In this document: positions 17,569 to 25,296 of the stretch, one piece after another
Layout of the letters: every line of letters begins with the position of its first letter
Position numbering within the stretch: the first letter of the stretch is position 1
Origin: CAVQZA01 sp963718355
GTDB taxonomy: Bacteria > Actinomycetota > Thermoleophilia > Gaiellales > Gaiellaceae
Direction of reading: 5' to 3'
DNA: 64,000 nucleotides
NCBI GenBank assembly: GCA_963718355.1
Contig: CAVQZA010000019.1
Coordinates: 61,930 to 125,929 of the forward strand
Translations under genes and position numbers: made by a program
Notes under the pieces: generated by a model
The model's input: the letters and a program-made list of their open reading frames with translations, nothing else
Database searches by the model: none
Told to the model about the DNA's origin: nothing

Positions 17569-18287
17569 CTCCCCGTCGCGAGCCTCGCGGCGAGTAGCTC
17601 CGGGAGTCCCGCCTCGCGGATCTCGGCCTGCGTCGCGGCGATGTCGTAGTCGACGCGCTCGAAGGTGGCGCGCTTCGCCTCGAAATCGACGAGAAGCCAG
17701 GCCGCGCGTGGGTCGCCGTCGCGCGGCTGGCCGACCGAGCCGGGATTCAGGAGCCAGCGACCGGCGGCGAGGTCGACCTCGAGACCGGCGGGTGCGAGCC
17801 CTCCCGTCAGCTCGCCGTCGGCCGGGAGGCCGAGGTCGAGCGCGACGTGGCTGTGGCCGACGAGCACGAGTGGCGCCTCGGTGGCCTCGAGCGATGCGAG
17901 CGCGACGTCGTTGCTGAGCACGTACTCCCAGACGGGATCGCGTGGGCTCGCATGGGCGAGCAGCGTTCCGTTCCGCTCGGTCATCGACGGCAGCCCGGCG
18001 AGCCACGCGCGGTTCTCCTCGGTGAGCCGCTCCTTGGCCCAGGCCGCCGCATCGGCCGCGTCGTGGCTGAACTCCTCGATCCCGAGCGTGCCGACCACGA
18101 CGAGGTCGTGATTCCCGGCGAGGCACACCGAGGCGCACGCACGCACGAGCTCGGAGCACTCGTTCGGCCGCGCGCCGTACCCGACCACGTCGCCGAGGCA
18201 CCAGACCTCGTCCACGCTCGCCGCCTCGAGGACGGCTTCGAGCGCGTTCAGGTTCCCGTGGATGTCCGAGAGAACCGCGACTCGCAT
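17565..18287 (-). CDS. Calcineurin-like metallophosphoesterase
   Basis: 240 residues from the ATG at 18287. The dinuclear metal motifs appear in order: SDIHGN (D-x-H), LGDVVGYG (G-D-x-x-G), GNHD, and GHSH near residue 150, with LLNPGSVGQPRDG near 185. This layout matches the YfcE/MJ0936 group of small phosphodiesterases; the physiological substrate is unknown. Four bases after the DUF3467 stop, so the two genes share a transcript. Confidence 0.88.
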   Translation of the reverse strand: MRVAVLSDIHGNLNALEAVLEAASVDEVWCLGDVVGYGARPNECSELVRACASVCLAGNHDLVVVGTLGIEEFSHDAADAAAWAKERLTEENRAWLAGLPSMTERNGTLLAHASPRDPVWEYVLSNDVALASLEATEAPLVLVGHSHVALDLGLPADGELTGGLAPAGLEVDLAAGRWLLNPGSVGQPRDGDPRAAWLLVDFEAKRATFERVDYDIAATQAEIREAGLPELLAARLATGS

Positions 18288-18292
18288 TGCCG

Positions 18293-18583
18293 CTAAGAGC
18301 TGGGCGGCACTTCGGGCAGGTTCTTGATCTCCTCGCGGCTCGACCACTTCGAGTAGCTGTCCTGCATCGCGTCGATCAGCTCGGTCATGAACTTCATCGA
18401 CATGTTCACGCGCGACACGACGACACCGGGCACGGCGCCGTCCTCGACCTCGTGGTCGATGCGGGCGAAGGTGATCGTGAACTCGTAGTCCGAGAAGCTG
18501 ACGTTCGCGAAGTTCGCGTAGACGCCCGCCATCTGGTCCGGATCGAGATGGATGTTGAGATGGCGCTCGTTGCTCTCGTCCAC
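18293..18583 (-). CDS. DUF3467 family protein
   Basis: 96 residues, GTG start with TATCGT exactly six bases upstream. The pattern YANFANVSFSDYEFTITFAR followed by a short beta-strand core and a C-terminal helix is characteristic of DUF3467, a small conserved bacterial family of unknown role. It heads a two-gene unit with the metallophosphoesterase and is divergent from argS. Confidence 0.8.
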   Translation of the reverse strand: MDESNERHLNIHLDPDQMAGVYANFANVSFSDYEFTITFARIDHEVEDGAVPGVVVSRVNMSMKFMTELIDAMQDSYSKWSSREEIKNLPEVPPSS

Positions 18584-18588
18584 ACCCG

Positions 18589-18595
18589 TACGATA
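18589..18595. promoter_or_regulatory. Overlapping divergent -10 boxes (argS and DUF3467)
   Basis: The same bases read TACGAT towards argS (18589-18594, 9 nt from TTG) and TATCGT towards the DUF3467 gene (18590-18595, 6 nt from GTG). Only 20 bp separate the two start codons. Confidence 0.4.
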
Positions 18596-18603
18596 CAGGC
18601 GAT

Positions 18604-20106
18604 TTGACCGGGACGACCTTCCTTTCCGAGGCGCTTGCGGCCGCGGCCGGCGTCCCGGTCAAGCTCGAGCGTCCGAGCGATCCCGCGCACGGCGACTACG
18701 CGACGGGAATCGCGCTCAGGCTCGCCAAGGAGCTAGGGAAGCCGCCGCGGGCGATCGCCGAGGAGCTCGCCGCTGCGGCCGAAGCGCTCGCCGAGGTGGA
18801 GCGGGCCGAGGTCGCCGGGCCGGGCTTCGTCAATGTCGTCCTGAAGCCCGCCTGGTTCGGCGAGGCGCTGGCGGAGGCGCTCGAGCCGGGGTTCGGATCC
18901 GGAAGCGCCAATCCCGCGCGACGGATCCAGGTCGAGATGGTCTCCGCGAACCCGACGGGGCCGATCACGGTCGCCTCCGCGCGCAACGGCGCGTACGGCG
19001 ACTCGGTTGCGCGCCTGCTTGCGTTCGCGGGCAACGACGTGGAGCGGGAGTACTACTACAACGACTCGGGCGCGCAGATGGATCGCTTCCGCGAGTCGGT
19101 CGAGGCGCGCCGGCGTGGGGAGGAGCCGCCAGAGGACGGCTACATGGGCGCCTACGTCGACGAGCTCGCGACCGAGCCGGGCGATCCGGTGCCGCGGATG
19201 CTGAAGTCGATCGAGACCTCGCTCGAGCGCTTCCGGATCCACTTCGACACCTGGGAGCGCCAGAGCGTGGTCGAGGCCGAGATCCCCGAGGTCCTCGCCT
19301 CGATCCAGACCTACGAGGCCGACGGCGCGACCTGGGCGCCGACGACCAAGTACGGCGACGACAAGGACCGCGTCGTGATCCGCTCCGACGGCTCGTACAC
19401 TTACTACGCCGCGGATCTTGCCTACGCGCGCAACAAGCTGGGGCGCGGGTTCGACCCGTCGATCTACGTCCTCGGCGCCGACCACCACGGCTACGTCGGC
19501 CGGCTCAAGGCGGCCGCGTCGCTGCTCGGCGAGGATCCGGAGCGGATCGAGACACTCGTCTACCAGCTCGTCCATCTCACCAGAGGTGGCGAGGCGACGA
19601 AGATGTCGAAGCGGCGGGGCGACGTCGTCTTCCTCGACGAGCTGATCGACGAGATCGGCGTCGACGCCTCTCGCTGGTACCTCGTGAACCGCGGGCCGGA
19701 CCAGGCGATCGAGATCGACATCGACCTCGCCGCCGAGAAGTCACAGAAGAATCCCGTGTACTACGTGCAGTACGCGCACGCGCGCGTGGCGGGGATCCTG
19801 CGCAACGCCGAGGGCGCACGCGCCGACGCGCAGCCGCCGGCCGAGCTCGCGCCCGCGGAGCGTGAGCTGGTGAAGCGGCTCGTCGAGTTCCCGGCGCTCG
19901 CCGCCGAGGCCGCCGAGCGCCGCAGCCCGCAGGCGATCCCGAACTACGCGATCCGGCTCGCCGACGACTTCCACCGCTTCTACCACGACCACAAGGTGCT
20001 CGGTGTCGAGGAGCAGGCGTTTCGGCTCGCGCTCTGCGAGGCGACCAAGGCGATCACCGCGCGCTGCCTCGACCTCGTCGGGGTCGAGGCGCCGGACCGG
20101 ATGTAG
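18604..20106 (+). CDS. argS: Arginyl-tRNA synthetase with a degenerate HIGH motif
   Basis: 500 residues, TTG start, somewhat shorter than the usual 550-580. Charges tRNA-Arg. The N-terminal additional domain (HGDYATGIALRLAK), the class I core beginning VSANPTGP, KMSKR loop (TKMSKRRGD, about residue 335) and the C-terminal DALR anticodon domain are recognisable. In the family the core continues LHVGHGR, the HIGH signature. Here it reads ITVASAR (about 121-127), so both histidines of HIGH are gone while the surrounding residues (RNGAYGDSVARLL) are conserved. The gene is the only argS in view and in a normal context. Confidence 0.92.
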   Translation: MTGTTFLSEALAAAAGVPVKLERPSDPAHGDYATGIALRLAKELGKPPRAIAEELAAAAEALAEVERAEVAGPGFVNVVLKPAWFGEALAEALEPGFGSGSANPARRIQVEMVSANPTGPITVASARNGAYGDSVARLLAFAGNDVEREYYYNDSGAQMDRFRESVEARRRGEEPPEDGYMGAYVDELATEPGDPVPRMLKSIETSLERFRIHFDTWERQSVVEAEIPEVLASIQTYEADGATWAPTTKYGDDKDRVVIRSDGSYTYYAADLAYARNKLGRGFDPSIYVLGADHHGYVGRLKAAASLLGEDPERIETLVYQLVHLTRGGEATKMSKRRGDVVFLDELIDEIGVDASRWYLVNRGPDQAIEIDIDLAAEKSQKNPVYYVQYAHARVAGILRNAEGARADAQPPAELAPAERELVKRLVEFPALAAEAAERRSPQAIPNYAIRLADDFHRFYHDHKVLGVEEQAFRLALCEATKAITARCLDLVGVEAPDRM

Positions 20107-20978
20107 TGCGCTGGAACCTCTACGTCGCCGGGCTGGCGGCCTCGTGGGGCCTGATCTCGGTGATCGTCGCGCACGTCGACCTCTCGGCGACGGTGCTCGT
20201 GTTCTGGCGCGTCGCGATTGCAGCGGTCACGGTCACGGCGGCGTGCGCGGTCGTCGGCCGAACCGAGCTGCTGCGACTGCCAGGGCAGCGGCAGCTGATG
20301 GTCGCGGTCGGCGTCGTGCTCGCCGTTCACTGGTACCTCTTCTTCGAGACGATCAAGCTCTCGTCGGTCGCCGTTGCGGTGCTGACGGTCTACTCGGCGC
20401 CGGTGTTCCTCGCGCTGCTCGCGCCTCTGTTCCTGCCGGAGCGCCGCAGCCGCGTCGCGCTCCTCGCGTTGATCCCGGCGTCACTTGGCCTTGTGCTCAT
20501 GAGCACTTGGGGCTCCGGTTCGACGCACGCGAGGCCGCTCGCGATCGTGACCGGAATCGCGGCCGCGGTCACGTATGCGTTGCTCGTGATCGGCACGAAG
20601 CGGCTGCGGGCCAACATGGGCCCGGTCACGATCACGGCGTGGACCTACGGGATCGCGGCGCTCGCGCTGGCGCCGTTCCTCGCCACCGCCGGCCAGGTGA
20701 TTCCTCGAGGCTCGGAGATCGCCTACGTCTTGCTGCTCGGAGTCGTCTTCACGGCGCTCTCGGGCTACCTCTACGTGACGTTGCTCGGGCACGTGACGGC
20801 GCAGGCGGTCGGAATCCTCGCCTACCTCGAGCCGGTCAGCGCCTCGATCCTCGCCTGGGCGCTGCTCGGCCAGCCGCTCGGCCGGCAGGTGCTCGTCGGC
20901 GGCGCGCTCGTGGTGGCGGGCGGGGTCGTCGTCGTGCTTCGCGAGCCGGTCGAGACCGAGGTTAGGATTGCCGGGTGA
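20106..20978 (+). CDS. EamA/DMT-family transporter
   Basis: 290 residues with ten membrane helices arranged as two EamA repeats (about 1-135 and 145-285). Such proteins export or import metabolites such as amino acids; substrate not predictable. The GTG start uses the last base of the argS coding sequence (its TAG ends at 20106), indicating translational coupling with argS. Its 3' end contains the -10 box of glpX and overlaps the glpX start by four bases. Confidence 0.85.
   Translation: MRWNLYVAGLAASWGLISVIVAHVDLSATVLVFWRVAIAAVTVTAACAVVGRTELLRLPGQRQLMVAVGVVLAVHWYLFFETIKLSSVAVAVLTVYSAPVFLALLAPLFLPERRSRVALLALIPASLGLVLMSTWGSGSTHARPLAIVTGIAAAVTYALLVIGTKRLRANMGPVTITAWTYGIAALALAPFLATAGQVIPRGSEIAYVLLLGVVFTALSGYLYVTLLGHVTAQAVGILAYLEPVSASILAWALLGQPLGRQVLVGGALVVAGGVVVVLREPVETEVRIAG
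20963..20968 (+). promoter_or_regulatory. -10 box (TAGGAT) for glpX inside the transporter gene
   Basis: TAGGAT with exactly 6 nt to the glpX GTG, so glpX-fbaB can be transcribed separately as a leaderless message although it overlaps the upstream gene. Confidence 0.45.
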
Positions 20979-21967
20979 GCCCGCCGGACCGGAACCTCGC
21001 GCTCGATCTCGTGAGAGTCACGGAAGCGGCGGCGATGGGCGCCTCGACGTGGATCGGCCGCGGTCACAAGGAGGAGGCCGATCGGGCCGCCGTCGACGCG
21101 ATGCGGCTGATGCTCGCGACGGTGACGATGAACGGCGTCGTCGTGATCGGCGAGGGCGAGAAGGACGAGGCGCCGATGCTCTACAACGGCGAGCGCATCG
21201 GCAACGGCGAGGGCGCGGAGCTCGACGTCGCCGTCGACCCGCTCGAGGGAACACGTCTCACCGCGCTAGGCCAGCCCAACGCGATCGCCGTGATCGCCGC
21301 CGCGGAGCGCGGCTCGATGTTCTTCCCCGGCGCCGCCTTCTACATGGAGAAGATCGCCGTCGGCAATGACGCGGCCCACGCGATCGACATCAACGCGACC
21401 CCGACCGAGAACGTCGAGCGGGTCGCAGAGGCGAAGGGCAAGCCGGTCGGCGCGCTCACCGTCGTCGTGCTCGAGCGCGAGCGCCACGTGGCGCTGATCG
21501 AGGAGCTGCGCGAGGCCGGCGTCCGCGTGAACCTGATCCGCGACGGCGACGTCGCACCGGCGATCGCAGCCGCCCAGGGCGCGACCGGCGTCGACATGCT
21601 GATGGGAATCGGCGGCACGCCGGAGGGCGTGATCTCCGCCGCGGCGCTGAAGTGCGTCGGCGGCGCGCTCCAGGCGAAGCTCTGGCCGCGCGACGCCGAG
21701 GAGCGCCAGAAGCTCGTCGACGCGGGCTACGACGTCGACCGCGTCCTGACCCACGACGACCTCGTCGCGGGTGAGGACATCTTCGTCGCCGCCACGGGCG
21801 TCACGAGCGGCCCGCTGCTGCGCGGCGTGCGCACGATCCGCGACGGCGCAGTGACCGACTCGATCGTGATGCGCTCGCGCTCCGGCACCGTCCGCCGGAT
21901 AGAGGCGCGCCACCGTTTCGAGAAGCTGTCTAAGCTCTCTGACGTGAGCTACCAGACGAGGAGATGA
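20975..21967 (+). CDS. glpX: Fructose-1,6-bisphosphatase, class II
   Basis: 330 residues. Removes the C1 phosphate of fructose 1,6-bisphosphate in gluconeogenesis. GlpX signatures: ALDLVRVTEAAA, GRGHKEEAD, metal-binding VVIGEGEKDEAPMLYNGE and VAVDPLEGT, and GIGGTPEGVISAAALKCVGG. It overlaps the aldolase start (ATGA), placing the two steps that join triose phosphates to fructose 6-phosphate in one unit. Confidence 0.96.
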   Translation: MSPPDRNLALDLVRVTEAAAMGASTWIGRGHKEEADRAAVDAMRLMLATVTMNGVVVIGEGEKDEAPMLYNGERIGNGEGAELDVAVDPLEGTRLTALGQPNAIAVIAAAERGSMFFPGAAFYMEKIAVGNDAAHAIDINATPTENVERVAEAKGKPVGALTVVVLERERHVALIEELREAGVRVNLIRDGDVAPAIAAAQGATGVDMLMGIGGTPEGVISAAALKCVGGALQAKLWPRDAEERQKLVDAGYDVDRVLTHDDLVAGEDIFVAATGVTSGPLLRGVRTIRDGAVTDSIVMRSRSGTVRRIEARHRFEKLSKLSDVSYQTRR

Positions 21968-23064
21968 GCGAAATGGCAGTGGTGACAGGACAGGGGATCG
22001 ACAGGATCGTGGAGCTGCTCGGCGACGAGGCGACGAGCTTGCTCGAGCACGAGTCGAAAACCGTCGACCGCTCGCTCCTGCATCTGCCGGGGCCGGACTT
22101 CGTCGACCGCGTCGTCTCGCAGAGCGACCGCTCGAACGCGGTCCTGCGCAATCTCCAGTCGATGTACGACCACGGGCGGCTCGGCGGCACAGGCTTTCTG
22201 AGCGTGCTCCCGGTCGACCAGGGGATCGAGCACTCGGCCGGCGCGAGCTTCGCGCCGAACCCGGCGTACTTCGACCCGGCGAACATAGTCGAGCTCGCGA
22301 TCGAGGGTGGCTGCAACGCCGTCGCCTCGACGATCGGGGTGCTCGGGGCCGTGAGTCGCCGCTACGCGCACCGGATCCCGTTCATCGTGAAGATCAACCA
22401 CAACGAGTTGCTCTCCTATCCGAACGAGCACGACCAGACGATGTACGGCTCGGTGCAGAGGGCATTCGAGATGGGCGCGGTCGCGGTCGGAGCGACGATC
22501 TACTTCGGCTCCGAGCAGTCGCGCCGCCAGATCATCGAGGTCAGCCAGGCGTTCGAGACGGCACATGCGCTCGGGCTCGCGACCGTGCTCTGGTGCTATC
22601 TCCGCAATCCGGCCTTCAAGAAGGACGGCGTCGACTACCACGTCTCCGCCGACCTGACCGGCCAGGCCAACCACCTCGGCGTCACGATCGAGGCCGACAT
22701 CATCAAGCAGAAGCTGCCCGAGAACAACGGCGGGTACCTCGCGTTGAACCAGGACGGCGTCACGTACGGCCTGACGAATCCCAAGGTCTACTCGGAGCTC
22801 ACCACCGACCATCCGATCGATCTCACGCGCTACCAGCTCGTCAACTGCTACATGGGCCGCGCGCCGCTGATCAACAGCGGCGGCGCCTCCTCGGGCGCGG
22901 GGGACCTCGGGCAGGCGGTGCGCACCGCGGTGATCAACAAGCGCGCCGGCGGAGTGGGGCTGATCAGCGGCCGCAAGGCGTTCCAGCGGCCGACGGCAGA
23001 GGGCGTCGAGATCCTTCACGCGATTCAGGACGTGTACCTCTGCGACGACGTGACAGTGGCCTAG
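21964..23064 (+). CDS. fbaB: Class I fructose-bisphosphate aldolase (FbaB/DhnA type)
   Basis: 366 residues and close to Escherichia coli FbaB along its length: LPVDQGIEHSAGASFAPNP, YFDPANIVELAIEGGCNAV, YAHRIPFIVKINHNE, HVSADLTGQANHLGVTIEAD and the phosphate-binding GLISGRKAFQRP. The Schiff-base enzyme cleaves or forms fructose 1,6-bisphosphate without metal. Pairing with glpX suggests a gluconeogenic role. A hairpin followed by TTCTTTT lies downstream. Confidence 0.95.
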   Translation: MSEMAVVTGQGIDRIVELLGDEATSLLEHESKTVDRSLLHLPGPDFVDRVVSQSDRSNAVLRNLQSMYDHGRLGGTGFLSVLPVDQGIEHSAGASFAPNPAYFDPANIVELAIEGGCNAVASTIGVLGAVSRRYAHRIPFIVKINHNELLSYPNEHDQTMYGSVQRAFEMGAVAVGATIYFGSEQSRRQIIEVSQAFETAHALGLATVLWCYLRNPAFKKDGVDYHVSADLTGQANHLGVTIEADIIKQKLPENNGGYLALNQDGVTYGLTNPKVYSELTTDHPIDLTRYQLVNCYMGRAPLINSGGASSGAGDLGQAVRTAVINKRAGGVGLISGRKAFQRPTAEGVEILHAIQDVYLCDDVTVA

Positions 23065-23085
23065 GGTCAACGTATAGTCGTCTCG

Positions 23086-23122
23086 AGAGGGGCGCTGCTG
23101 CGGCGGGCGTCCCTCTTCTTTT
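23086..23122 (+). terminator. Intrinsic terminator after fbaB
   Basis: Nine-base-pair stem (AGAGGGGCG with CGTCCCTCT, one G-U) around a 13-nt loop, then TCTTTT. A TATAGT box at 23073-23078 just before it could alternatively start the DUF4234 transcript, making the hairpin part of that leader. Confidence 0.55.
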
Positions 23123-23146
23123 CGAGCTACCGACGGAGGTCGCACC

Positions 23147-23533
23147 ATGAGTCCCAATTCCGGCCCGATCGGCCAGCGTCGCGGGATCGGCTTCGTGATC
23201 CTGATCTCGATCGTCACGCTCGGGATCTACTTCCTCTACTGGACGTACGTGACGTTCGAGGAGATGAAGAAGCGCACCGGCGAGGGCCTCGGCGGCGTGC
23301 TCGGCCTCGTAATCGCGCTCGTGATCGGAGTCGTCAACTGGTTCGTGATCCCGTCCGAGATCGGGCACATGTACGAAGGCGACGGCGAGAGCGCGCCGAT
23401 GTCCGGCTGGACGGGGCTCTGGCAGCTGATCCCGTTGATCGGATGGTTCATCTGGATCGTGAAGGTCCAGGGCGCCCTGAACCGGTACTGGGACAGCCAC
23501 GCCGCGGCGACTGCTGGTCCGGCCACGGAGTAG
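23147..23533 (+). CDS. DUF4234 family membrane protein
   Basis: 128 residues, ATG preceded by GGAGG at good distance. Three membrane segments (about 12-34, 47-68, 88-107) with the family pattern FVILISIVTLGIYFLYW and a late VQGALNRYWD. DUF4234 proteins are small membrane proteins of unknown role. Single-gene unit between two hairpin regions. Confidence 0.85.
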   Translation: MSPNSGPIGQRRGIGFVILISIVTLGIYFLYWTYVTFEEMKKRTGEGLGGVLGLVIALVIGVVNWFVIPSEIGHMYEGDGESAPMSGWTGLWQLIPLIGWFIWIVKVQGALNRYWDSHAAATAGPATE

Positions 23534-23616
23534 CTTGCAGCTGATTCTGGTCATGCTCGCAGACTGAGGGAACCTCAACCCTAAACCGATGAGCGTCTGG
23601 AGCCGATATAGGCGGG

Positions 23617-23835
23617 ATGGAGCCTGCGGCGCTCCCGGAAGGAATCAGCGGCAGCCAGCTCACAGCCTTTCTCGAGGGCTACTCCGCCGCCGCGGCCTGG
23701 ACCCATATCGGAGAAGCATTCGGAAATAGCTCCCTCGGCTCCGTGTTCCAGGTGTCGTTCTATCGAGGCTTCGAGGTCGGTCAAGCCGAGCTCCGCTCGA
23801 CCGACGCCACTGCGTCGCGCACAGCGACCGACTGA
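23617..23835 (+). CDS. Hypothetical 72-residue protein
   Basis: ATG at 23617 opens a short frame with mostly G or C at third positions, as expected for genes here. The middle (GISGSQLTAFLEGYSAAAA and FYRGFEVGQAEL) has an amphipathic pattern, with no membrane segment, cysteine pair or known motif. No ribosome binding site is evident. The stop is six bases before the first hairpin of the structured region. It may be a genuine small gene or a remnant. Confidence 0.35.
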   Translation: MEPAALPEGISGSQLTAFLEGYSAAAAWTHIGEAFGNSSLGSVFQVSFYRGFEVGQAELRSTDATASRTATD

Positions 23836-24138
23836 GGGCTCCTGCCAGCGTCGCCCGCCAACCTGAGGCGACAGTGGCAGCGCGAGACAAACGTGACGCC
23901 GAAGACACGTTGTCCGAGCCGGGCAAGTACGTGAGTCGACCCCGCCGCCAGGGTCGACTCACTGGGTTTGGTCAGGCCCCGCCGCAGAGGGCCTCAACCC
24001 GCTACCCGATCGCGCTCGCACCATGCGAGCCAGCGATACAGCAGTTCTACGTGGCGTCAGGAACTACACCCGTCACCCTTCGGGTGGTTCATCCACTCGC
24101 TTCACTTCACCCGATAAGGGCATGTCACCAGGCCGCTA

Positions 24139-24218
24139 GCGGACGATGTTGAGGATTGCGTGGAGGCCGCAGCCACGCGCGGACGACTGTTGAGGCGGCG
24201 GGAGCCGCAGCCCCCGCC
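24139..24218 (+). repeat. Two imperfect 40-bp tandem repeats
   Basis: Copies 24139-24178 and 24179-24218 share GCGGACGA, TGTTGAGG and GCCGCAGCC. Each folds into a hairpin; stem bases differ between copies while pairing and loop core are kept, which looks like selection on RNA or DNA structure. Confidence 0.55.
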
Positions 24219-24234
24219 TCCAGTCTCCTCTTTT
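24192..24234 (+). terminator. Intrinsic terminator-like hairpin
   Basis: GAGGCGG-C-GGG pairs with CCC-CCGCCTC (one bulge) around an 8-nt loop; CAGTCTCCTCTTTT follows. Probable 3' end of the structured transcript. Confidence 0.5.
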
Positions 24235-24419
24235 GAACCGGGCTAGCCGTGATTGCTGGTTCGTTCTACGGCCTACACCGCGCGGTGAGGGCGTGTGGAA
24301 TCGCACCCTGTTAGGAGTGTCCCTGTCACTGAACCACCTGGCCCTCGTGAAGGCGACGAAGCTCACTTGGATGGAGCGAGATTCGGCTTGGAGCGCGGGA
24401 CGAAATCCATCTTGTTCGG

Positions 24420-24425
24420 TATGGT
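24420..24425 (+). promoter_or_regulatory. Possible -10 box (TATGGT) for tRNA-Gly
   Basis: TATGGT ends 11 nt before the mature tRNA 5' end. The stretch 24235-24419 before it shows no gene or strong hairpin that I can support. Confidence 0.3.
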
Positions 24426-24436
24426 TGCGCCGTTGC

Positions 24437-24509
24437 GCGGGAGTAGCTCAGTTGGTAGAGCATCAGCTTCCCAAGCTGAGGGTCGCGAGTTCGAATCTCG
24501 TCGCCCGCT
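24437..24509 (+). tRNA. tRNA-Gly (CCC)
   Basis: 73 nt cloverleaf: acceptor GCGGGAG/CGCCCGC (one A-G mismatch at pair 6), D stem GCTC/GAGC, anticodon stem TCAGC/GCTGA with loop TTCCCAA (anticodon CCC), T stem GCGAG/CTCGT with loop TTCGAAT. CCA is not encoded. The 3' end abuts the stop codon of the convergent gene. Confidence 0.95.
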
Positions 24510-25232
24510 TCACGTCAGGACCTCGACCGTTGCTATTGCACCGTGCTCGTCGGCATCTACTTCGAGGACCCGCCAGCGGGTGATCGGGTCCGGCGGCAGG
24601 GTGAGCGTGTCGCCGACGCGAAGCGTCTTGCCCTGCGGCGCCAGTAGGACGCCTCGCCGTAGTTCCTCGGGGCCGCTCGTGCGGGTGATCGTCCAGCGGG
24701 TGGGGGCAGGCGGCTCGACGATGTAGACGAGCTCCTCGAAGCGTGCGTCGGCTCGTACGGAGTGCACCTTCTCGGCGCTCTGCTCGAGCCAGCCCGTGCG
24801 CTCGGCAGCGACGGCGTCGAACAGGGGCACGTACGGCTTGATGTCCAGCACAGGAGTCCCGTCGAGGAGGTCGAGCCCGGCGACGTCCATGTTCGCGCCG
24901 GCGACCGCGAGCAGGCGCACGACCGAGAGCCCGATCGGGTTCGGATGCCGTGGCGAGCGGGTCGCGAGCAGGCCCCGTTCGACGTCGTCGAGAAAGGGCA
25001 TCACGACCGGAGAGGTTGGCGGCTCGCTTCTGTGGAGGTGCGAGACGATCCAGATGTGCGAGAAGCCGTCGAGATCCTTCAGCGCCGGCTCGTACCCCGG
25101 GAGTAACTCGATCTGGCCCAGCGCGTCCTCCGCGGCCACCGACTGGAGCGGCATTCCCTCCAGGCGGAGATGCGGCGAACGGACGACCCCGATCGCTTCA
25201 TAGGCAACCGTTGCTGGTTCAGGCTTGCGCAC
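24510..25232 (-). CDS. TrmO/TsaA-domain protein (tRNA-methyltransferase-like) with C-terminal extension
   Basis: 240 residues, GTG start. The N-terminal 140 residues are a TsaA/VirR domain: YEAIGVVRSP, LDGFSHIWIVSHLH, and RSPRHPNPIGLSVVRLL with the SAM-binding pattern, then LDGTPVLDIKPYVPLFD. TrmO uses SAM to methylate t6A37 of certain tRNAs. The last 70 residues form an extra beta-rich region (LRVGDTLTLPPD), different from the short C-terminal domain of E. coli TrmO. It is divergent from the molybdate gene group; whether it acts on tRNA or elsewhere is unclear. Confidence 0.75.
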   Translation of the reverse strand: MRKPEPATVAYEAIGVVRSPHLRLEGMPLQSVAAEDALGQIELLPGYEPALKDLDGFSHIWIVSHLHRSEPPTSPVVMPFLDDVERGLLATRSPRHPNPIGLSVVRLLAVAGANMDVAGLDLLDGTPVLDIKPYVPLFDAVAAERTGWLEQSAEKVHSVRADARFEELVYIVEPPAPTRWTITRTSGPEELRRGVLLAPQGKTLRVGDTLTLPPDPITRWRVLEVDADEHGAIATVEVLT

Positions 25233-25296
25233 GAGGACGCCCAGAGACTACTGTCTTGCCGACATAGGCATTGCCTGTGCATGAGACGAGGAGGGA

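Larger units (their letters stand above)
23842..24234 (+). ncRNA. Candidate structured non-coding RNA: array of hairpins, most with GCC/GCCGC loops
   Basis: No protein gene is convincing here; instead stable hairpins follow each other. 23842-23880: two 6-bp helices, loop CGCCAACCTGA. 23886-23914: 9 bp with one bulge, loop ACGCCGAAGA. 23931-23962: perfect 12 bp, loop CGCCGCCA. 23974-23994: 6 bp, loop CGCCGCAGA. 24014-24030: 6 bp, loop ACCAT. 24067-24086: 6 bp, loop TCACCCTT. 24158-24178: 6 bp, loop AGGCCGCAG. 24192-24220: 10 bp with one bulge, loop AGCCGCAG, then a pyrimidine tail with TTTT. Six of eight loops contain GCC and four contain GCCGC. GCCTCAAC (23991-23998) can also pair with GTTGAGGC (24189-24196). 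It is not tmRNA, RNase P RNA or SRP RNA by any signature I know. Plus-strand orientation is inferred from the terminal T-run. Confidence 0.45.

Noticed and set aside
23874..24152. 92-codon open frame through the hairpin cluster
   Set aside because: No ribosome binding site, composition dictated by inverted repeats, no recognisable protein features.
23842..24234. tmRNA, RNase P RNA, SRP RNA or 6C RNA
   Set aside because: No tRNA-like ends or ANDYALAA-type tag, no RNase P P4 sequence, no SRP tetraloop domain, and loops are GCCGC rather than runs of six C.
23842..24234. Integron attC array
   Set aside because: Hairpins and CCTCAAC/GTTGAGG pairs recall attC, but there is no integrase, no regular cassette genes and no paired R boxes at each hairpin.
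24136..24366. Minus-strand 76-codon frame between the structured region and tRNA-Gly
   Set aside because: Poor codon bias, no start signals, and it runs through the terminator hairpin.
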